Both the position numbers and the translations under genes were made by a program. From Flavobacteriales bacterium (GTDB lineage: Bacteria > Bacteroidota > Bacteroidia > Flavobacteriales_D > CANHHI01), in the NCBI GenBank assembly GCA_947460225.1, contig CANHHI010000064.1, positions 1-7,828 of the forward strand: 7,828 nucleotides of DNA. The letters are read 5' to 3'. This document shows positions 4,093-7,828 of the stretch, piece after piece. Numbering within the stretch: position 1 is the stretch's first letter; every line of letters starts with the position of its first letter. The notes beneath the pieces are model-generated. The model did no database searches, was not told the origin of the DNA, and saw only the letters and a list, made by a program, of their open reading frames with translations.

Positions 4093-6699
4093 TTATGATT
4101 TATCCCAAATATTTTTGATTTCTTGCAGGGTAATCATAGCTTCAATTGGTGTAATAGCATCAATTTTTAAATTTTTTAAAATTTTTTCAAAAGCCTTATT
4201 TTTTACCGCAAATTCATCAAAAAGTTGATATTGCACGAAGGTTTTTTTCTCCTGTCCAAGCACTTGTTTATGGGCTTCAACACTGCGCAAAGATTCCAAA
4301 TTTTCCAGTTTTTCTGCTGCAATTTGCAATAAATCCAAAGGCATACCCGCCATTTTTGCCACCTGCAAGCCAAAACTGTGCAAACTGCCACCCGCAACAA
4401 GTTTGCGCAAAAACAATATTTTGTCTGTCAATTGCTCGGTGCTGATGTGGTAATTTTTGATGCGCTCACAAAATACTTCCATTTCATTGAGTTCGTGGTA
4501 GTGCGTGGCAAACAAAGTTTTGGGTCGCAAAGGGTGCGCATGCAAATATTGCGCAATTGCCCAAGCAATGGAAATGCCGTCATACGTGCTGGTGCCACGA
4601 CCAATTTCGTCCATAAGCACCAAGCAATTGCCCTGCAAATTGTTGAGAATACTCGCTGCCTCGTTCATTTCCACCATAAAAGTGGATTCGCCAGCGGATA
4701 AATTATCCGATGCGCCCACACGGCTAAAAAGTTTATCCATCACGCCAATTTGCGCACTATCCGCTGGCACAAAACAACCTATTTGCGCAAGCCACACAAT
4801 CAAAGCCGTTTGCCGAAGCACCGCAGATTTACCCGACATATTTGGTCCAGTAATCATCAAAATTTGCTGGGCGTGAATATCTAAACACAAATCATTGGAC
4901 ACATAATGCTCGCCCAAAGGCAAAAAACGCTCTATCACCGCATGTCGAGCACCTTTTAAGTTTAAAGCGTAGTTTTCGCCGAGTTCAGGTTGCACGTAAT
5001 TATTTTGCTTAGAAACGTGTGCAAAAGCAAGCATCACGTCTAAATGCGCCAATAGGCTGGCGTTTTGTTGCAAAGGCTTTACATATTGTTGCAAATCTTT
5101 AAGCAATTGCAAAAACAATTGTTGTTCCAAAACCAAGATTTTCTCTTCTGCCCCTAAAATTTTTTCTTCATACGCTTTGAGTTCTTCGGTAATATATCGC
5201 TCGGCTTGCGTAAGGGTTTGCTTGCGTATCCAATGCGCTGGCACTTTGTCTTTGTGGGTATTGCGGACTTCTATGTAATAACCAAAAACATTGTTATAAC
5301 TTACTTTTAAGCTACTTATTCCCGTTTGCTCAGCTTCTTTTTCTTGTATTTTCAGCAAATAATCCTTGCCCGAAAATGCCAATTCTTTGAGTTTATCCAA
5401 TTCTTCATGCACGCCAAAGGCAATAACGCCACCTTTTTGGATTTGTGCGGGCGCATCTTTTTGCAAGGTTTTGGTAATCAAAGCACAAAGATTGGGCAAA
5501 TCCTGCAAAGCAAAATCTATTTGACCGTCTAAAAGCCTTGTGATTTCTTGCATTTTATAGGCTGCATCGCATAATGCCCAAACCTGCAAAGGGTTTAATT
5601 TTTCCAAACCTATTTTAACCGATAAGCGTTCTACATCGCCCATTTGCGCTAAAATATCCCGCAGACTGTAACGCAAATCGTTGCGCTCCACAAAAAAAGC
5701 AACCAATTTTTGTCGTTCTTGGATTTTAGCCAAATTGCGCAAAGGATAAGCCAGATAATACCGCAATTTTCGTGCACCCATAGGCGATACCGCACAGTCC
5801 AAAACGTCCAACAAAGATTTGCCCTTGGGGTTTAGACTTTGTAAAATTTCTAAACTTTGCAACGTAAAATGATCCACCGCCAAAAAAGCATCATCTTTTA
5901 AAATGCGCACTTGGGCAATATGCCCCATTTTATTGTTTTGCGTGTCTTTGAGGTATTGCAAAATTGCCGCCGCTGCAGAAATGCCTACATTATTTTGTTC
6001 CACCGCAAAGCCTTTCAAAGAATGAACGGCAAAATGTTTGCACAAACTTTCATAACCGTGTTCTATCTGAAAAACCCAGTCTTCCAAATAGCTGGCTACA
6101 TAATTTTCCTGCAAAAATGCTTGGTATAAACTAAGCTGGCTCTTGGCGTATAAAATTTCTTTGGGCTGAAAACGTTGCAGGTAATTTTTAATTTGCCCCG
6201 CACTGCCTTCTGCCAAAAAAAACTCCCCCGTGGAAGCGTCCAAAAAAGAAACGCCTAAAACATTTTTCTTGAAAAATAAAGCGGCTAGAAAATTATTTTC
6301 CCGACTTTCTAAAACTTTTTCGCTATAAGAAACCCCCGGTGTTACCAGTTCTGTAACCCCACGCTTGACAATACCTTTGGCGGTTTTTGGATCTTCCAAC
6401 TGCTCACAAATCGCCACACGAAGCCCCGCACGAACCAGTTTGGGCAAATACTGCTCCAAAGCATGAAAAGGAAAACCCGCCAAAGCCACTTCCTCCGCCG
6501 AACCATTGCCCCTTTTGGTGAGGGTGATGCCCAAAATATGCGCCGTTTTTATAGCATCTTTGGCAAAAGTTTCGTAAAAATCCCCCACCCTAAACAGCAA
6601 AATGGCATCGGGATACTGCGCCTTGATTTCATAATATTGCTTCATGAGTGGCGTAGTGGCTACAGATTGCGTGGCATTTTGGGTATCGGGGATAGACAT
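4093..6699 (-). CDS. mutS: DNA mismatch repair protein MutS
   Basis: This is a complete 868-residue MutS, the ATPase that finds mismatches and small loops in new DNA and recruits MutL. The mismatch-reading motif Phe41-Tyr42-Glu43 lies in VGDFYETF of the N-terminal domain; Phe stacks on the mispair and Glu contacts it. Connector, lever and clamp regions follow. The ATPase domain has Walker A GPNMSGKS (618-625), Walker B LVLMDE (Asp697-Glu698) followed by IGRGTSTYDG, and the switch motif ATHYHEL. Near the C-terminus, QYQLF (823-827) fits the sliding-clamp-binding pattern Qxx(L/I)xF-like, and the closing helix is typical of Bacteroidota MutS. Length matches the family (853 in E. coli). The ATG at 6699 lies 16 bases after a -7 box. 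The gene is divergent from ccmD across 113 bp. No frameshift or missing catalytic residue is seen. Confidence 0.98.
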   Translation of the reverse strand: MSIPDTQNATQSVATTPLMKQYYEIKAQYPDAILLFRVGDFYETFAKDAIKTAHILGITLTKRGNGSAEEVALAGFPFHALEQYLPKLVRAGLRVAICEQLEDPKTAKGIVKRGVTELVTPGVSYSEKVLESRENNFLAALFFKKNVLGVSFLDASTGEFFLAEGSAGQIKNYLQRFQPKEILYAKSQLSLYQAFLQENYVASYLEDWVFQIEHGYESLCKHFAVHSLKGFAVEQNNVGISAAAAILQYLKDTQNNKMGHIAQVRILKDDAFLAVDHFTLQSLEILQSLNPKGKSLLDVLDCAVSPMGARKLRYYLAYPLRNLAKIQERQKLVAFFVERNDLRYSLRDILAQMGDVERLSVKIGLEKLNPLQVWALCDAAYKMQEITRLLDGQIDFALQDLPNLCALITKTLQKDAPAQIQKGGVIAFGVHEELDKLKELAFSGKDYLLKIQEKEAEQTGISSLKVSYNNVFGYYIEVRNTHKDKVPAHWIRKQTLTQAERYITEELKAYEEKILGAEEKILVLEQQLFLQLLKDLQQYVKPLQQNASLLAHLDVMLAFAHVSKQNNYVQPELGENYALNLKGARHAVIERFLPLGEHYVSNDLCLDIHAQQILMITGPNMSGKSAVLRQTALIVWLAQIGCFVPADSAQIGVMDKLFSRVGASDNLSAGESTFMVEMNEAASILNNLQGNCLVLMDEIGRGTSTYDGISIAWAIAQYLHAHPLRPKTLFATHYHELNEMEVFCERIKNYHISTEQLTDKILFLRKLVAGGSLHSFGLQVAKMAGMPLDLLQIAAEKLENLESLRSVEAHKQVLGQEKKTFVQYQLFDEFAVKNKAFEKILKNLKIDAITPIEAMITLQEIKNIWDKS

Positions 6700-6715
6700 G
6701 AGCGTTTTTAAAGGT

Positions 6716-6723
6716 CAAAAATA
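6716..6723 (-). promoter_or_regulatory. Putative -7 box of mutS
   Basis: On the minus strand TATTTTTG (6723 to 6716) matches TAnnTTTG and ends 16 bases before the mutS ATG, the same distance as for other genes here. I found no well-placed TTG at -33, so the call rests on the -7 box alone. Confidence 0.5.
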
Positions 6724-6773
6724 AGGAATTTTTGTTTATAAACGTTATTTGTTCAACAGGTAAATTTTTCAAA

Positions 6774-6808
6774 TTTTGAAACTTCTTAGCTAAAAAACTG
6801 TAAATTTG
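6774..6808 (+). promoter_or_regulatory. Promoter of the ccmD-ccmE unit
   Basis: TAAATTTG (6801-6808) matches the -7 consensus and TTTTG (6774-6778) lies 22 bp upstream, slightly longer than ideal. Only four bases separate the -7 box from the first ATG (6813), so the transcript should start at or next to the start codon and be nearly leaderless. If the second ATG (6819) is used, the leader is still only a few bases. Confidence 0.65.
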
Positions 6809-6812
6809 CACC

Positions 6813-7019
6813 ATGATTATGCGCATAATATTGTTATTTGCCTGTGTGTGGGCATCGCTCTTGGGGCAGGAAAACGTGGTGGAAAATTTCTACGCAAGTG
6901 GAAAAATCAACGTAGTGATTGCCGTTGTGTTTTTGATTTTTGCGGGCATTGTGGCGCAACTCATACGTTTGGAAATAAAATTAAAACAAATAGAACGTCA
7001 GAATCAAGAGAAACCATGA
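6813..7019 (+). CDS. ccmD: CcmD family cytochrome c maturation protein
   Basis: This is a 68-residue membrane protein of the system I cytochrome c maturation pathway, where CcmD helps the CcmC/CcmE complex load and release haem on CcmE. It has a hydrophobic leader (about 5-18, possible signal peptide ending at Gln19), a short periplasmic segment with ASGKINVV, one transmembrane helix (about 32-51) and a charged cytoplasmic tail (RLEIKLKQIERQNQEK). This leader-SGKI-helix-charged-tail plan is what I recall for Bacteroidota CcmD. CcmD is too short and variable for sequence identity alone to be decisive, so the call leans on the overlap with ccmE: its TGA shares bases with the ccmE ATG (ATGA at 7016-7019), which implies coupled translation. 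The start could be 6813 or 6819 (second Met). ccmC, ccmF and the ABC subunits are not beside it. Confidence 0.8.
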   Translation: MIMRIILLFACVWASLLGQENVVENFYASGKINVVIAVVFLIFAGIVAQLIRLEIKLKQIERQNQEKP

Positions 7020-7405
7020 AAAATACACACATACTGATATTGCTTTGTTTTGCCGTAGCCATGGGTGCGGTTTTTGTGTCGCTGATGGACAACAGTACCT
7101 ACGCCGACTTTTCAGATGCGTTTAGCCATACAGGCAGAAAATACACAGTAGCAGGTAGTTTAGACAAAGAACAAAACATAGACTACGACCCAAAAACAAA
7201 TGCAAATTTGCTGAGTTTTTACATGCTGGACAAGCAAGGCGTAAAAAGAAAAGTCATTTTAAATCAAGCCAAACCCCAAGATTTTGAGCGTGCAGAAAGC
7301 CTTGTGGTTACGGGAAAAGCTGGTGAAGACGGCACATTTTACGCCACCGAAGTGCTGATGAAATGCCCTTCCAAATACAATGAAAATAAAAAAATAGGCG
7401 GGTAA
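7016..7405 (+). CDS. ccmE: Cytochrome c haem chaperone CcmE, CxxxY type
   Basis: This is a 129-residue haem chaperone that receives haem in the periplasm, holds it covalently and hands it to the CcmF ligation complex. It has one N-terminal membrane anchor (about 5-23) and a compact beta-barrel domain with the family pattern YTVAGSLDKE, VVTGKAGEDGTFYATEVLMK and then the haem site. That site reads Cys117-Pro-Ser-Lys-Tyr121, where E. coli CcmE has the haem-binding His in HxxxY. CxxxY CcmE proteins are an established variant, described in some sulfate reducers and archaea, so this is expected to be functional rather than broken. The C-terminal tail after Tyr121 is very short (8 residues). The start at 7016 is fixed by the overlap with ccmD. 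The stop is 3 bp from the convergent cysteine desulfurase gene, with no terminator between. Confidence 0.9.
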   Translation: MKNTHILILLCFAVAMGAVFVSLMDNSTYADFSDAFSHTGRKYTVAGSLDKEQNIDYDPKTNANLLSFYMLDKQGVKRKVILNQAKPQDFERAESLVVTGKAGEDGTFYATEVLMKCPSKYNENKKIGG

Positions 7406-7408
7406 TTG

Positions 7409-7828
7409 TTATGTGTTTTGAACTTGTTCCAAATACACCGCTTTTAAAATATCTAAGGTTTCCGCAATCTCCGTTTGGGTGTTGTGGTGCGAAAAAGAAA
7501 AGCGCAAAGACGGAAAATCGGGGTTTTTGCCACAAGCCCTAAGCACGTGTGAGCCTTTATTGGCACCACTACTACACGCACTGCCACCACTCACCGCTAG
7601 TCCTTTCATATCTAGCATAAAAAGCAATAATTCCCCTTGTGAAAAAGACGGAAACTGAACATTTAATACTGTATAAAGTCCTTCTTTTGTGCCATTGAGC
7701 ATCGCATCGGGAAAAAGGGCTTGTATGCCCTGCCATAAATTATTTTTTAAGCCTTGAATGTAAGACTGATGCTGACTTAAATTTTGATACGCCAAATCTA
7801 GGGCAACGCCCATGCCTAAAATAGCAGG
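7409..7828 (-). CDS. Cysteine desulfurase (IscS/NifS type), C-terminal part only
   Basis: The last 139 residues of a pyridoxal-phosphate enzyme that removes sulfur from cysteine to give alanine and an enzyme-bound persulfide, supplying Fe-S cluster and thio-cofactor synthesis. The visible part starts with PAILGMGVALDLA, which corresponds to the helix after the family's GTxN motif, so the PLP-lysine region lies beyond the window edge. The catalytic Cys (codon 7576-7574) sits in SGGSACSSG, the flexible-loop signature of the IscS/NifS group; SufS enzymes carry a different motif there. LRFSFSHHNT and the closing helix complete the fold. The frame is open to the last base, so the ATG at 7813 is internal. 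I do not assign iscS or nifS because no scaffold genes are visible. It is convergent with ccmE. Confidence 0.93.
   Translation of the reverse strand, partial: PAILGMGVALDLAYQNLSQHQSYIQGLKNNLWQGIQALFPDAMLNGTKEGLYTVLNVQFPSFSQGELLLFMLDMKGLAVSGGSACSSGANKGSHVLRACGKNPDFPSLRFSFSHHNTQTEIAETLDILKAVYLEQVQNT

Noticed and set aside
4203..6129. Several open frames antisense to or out of frame with mutS
   Set aside because: mutS is intact with all its motifs; these are shadow frames without domains.
6806..7015. N-terminal extension of ccmE from 6806
   Set aside because: The extra 70 residues are the ccmD sequence read out of frame. CcmE's membrane anchor begins at the Met encoded at 7016.

Overview
The window looks like a chromosomal segment of a member of the Bacteroidota. 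Three kinds of evidence agree. The gene families fit: a PorP/SprF-type outer-membrane protein of the type IX secretion/gliding group, a Bacteroidota-style CcmD, and a CcmE with Cys in place of His at the haem site. The promoters fit: the TAnnTTTG -7 box (with TTG near -33 where spacing allows) lies in front of most transcription units, and no strong Shine-Dalgarno sequences are seen. The base composition is AT-rich, with T-rich intergenic DNA. Nothing in the window fixes a genus.

Layout. Positions 1-439 hold no credible gene: a composite palindromic repeat (1-270), two GTAG-headed hairpins and a promoter. A small lipoprotein gene (440-1072, +) follows and ends at a strong terminator. Positions 1073-1573 are non-coding and carry a dense array of tiny hairpins (1210-1487). 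Then, on the minus strand, come an aquaporin-family channel (1574-2179), a SlyD-like FKBP prolyl isomerase (2243-2692) and the PorP/SprF-like protein (2706-3734). In transcription order these are porP, then FKBP 13 bp downstream, then aqp with its own promoter. Two minus-strand tRNA genes, Gly(GCC) then Leu(UAA), occupy 3816-3983; their terminator runs into the porP promoter. mutS (4093-6699, -) is complete. It is divergent from a two-gene plus-strand ccmD-ccmE unit (6813-7405) whose reading frames overlap by ATGA. The window ends in the C-terminal part of an IscS/NifS-type cysteine desulfurase (7409 to beyond 7828, -), convergent with ccmE.

How the parts work together. Most genes are housekeeping (mismatch repair, tRNAs, cytochrome c maturation, sulfur mobilisation) or envelope functions. 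I see no toxin-antitoxin, phage-defence, CRISPR, integrase or transposase gene, and no convincing new multi-gene system. The most unusual material is non-coding: arrays of 11-15 nt palindromes, nearly all with 3-nt loops, often joined by an ATTAAA-type linker. In two 40-bp copies the only differences lie in loops and linker. The next most unusual item is the aquaporin-like channel, which appears to lack every canonical residue of the water-channel selectivity filter.
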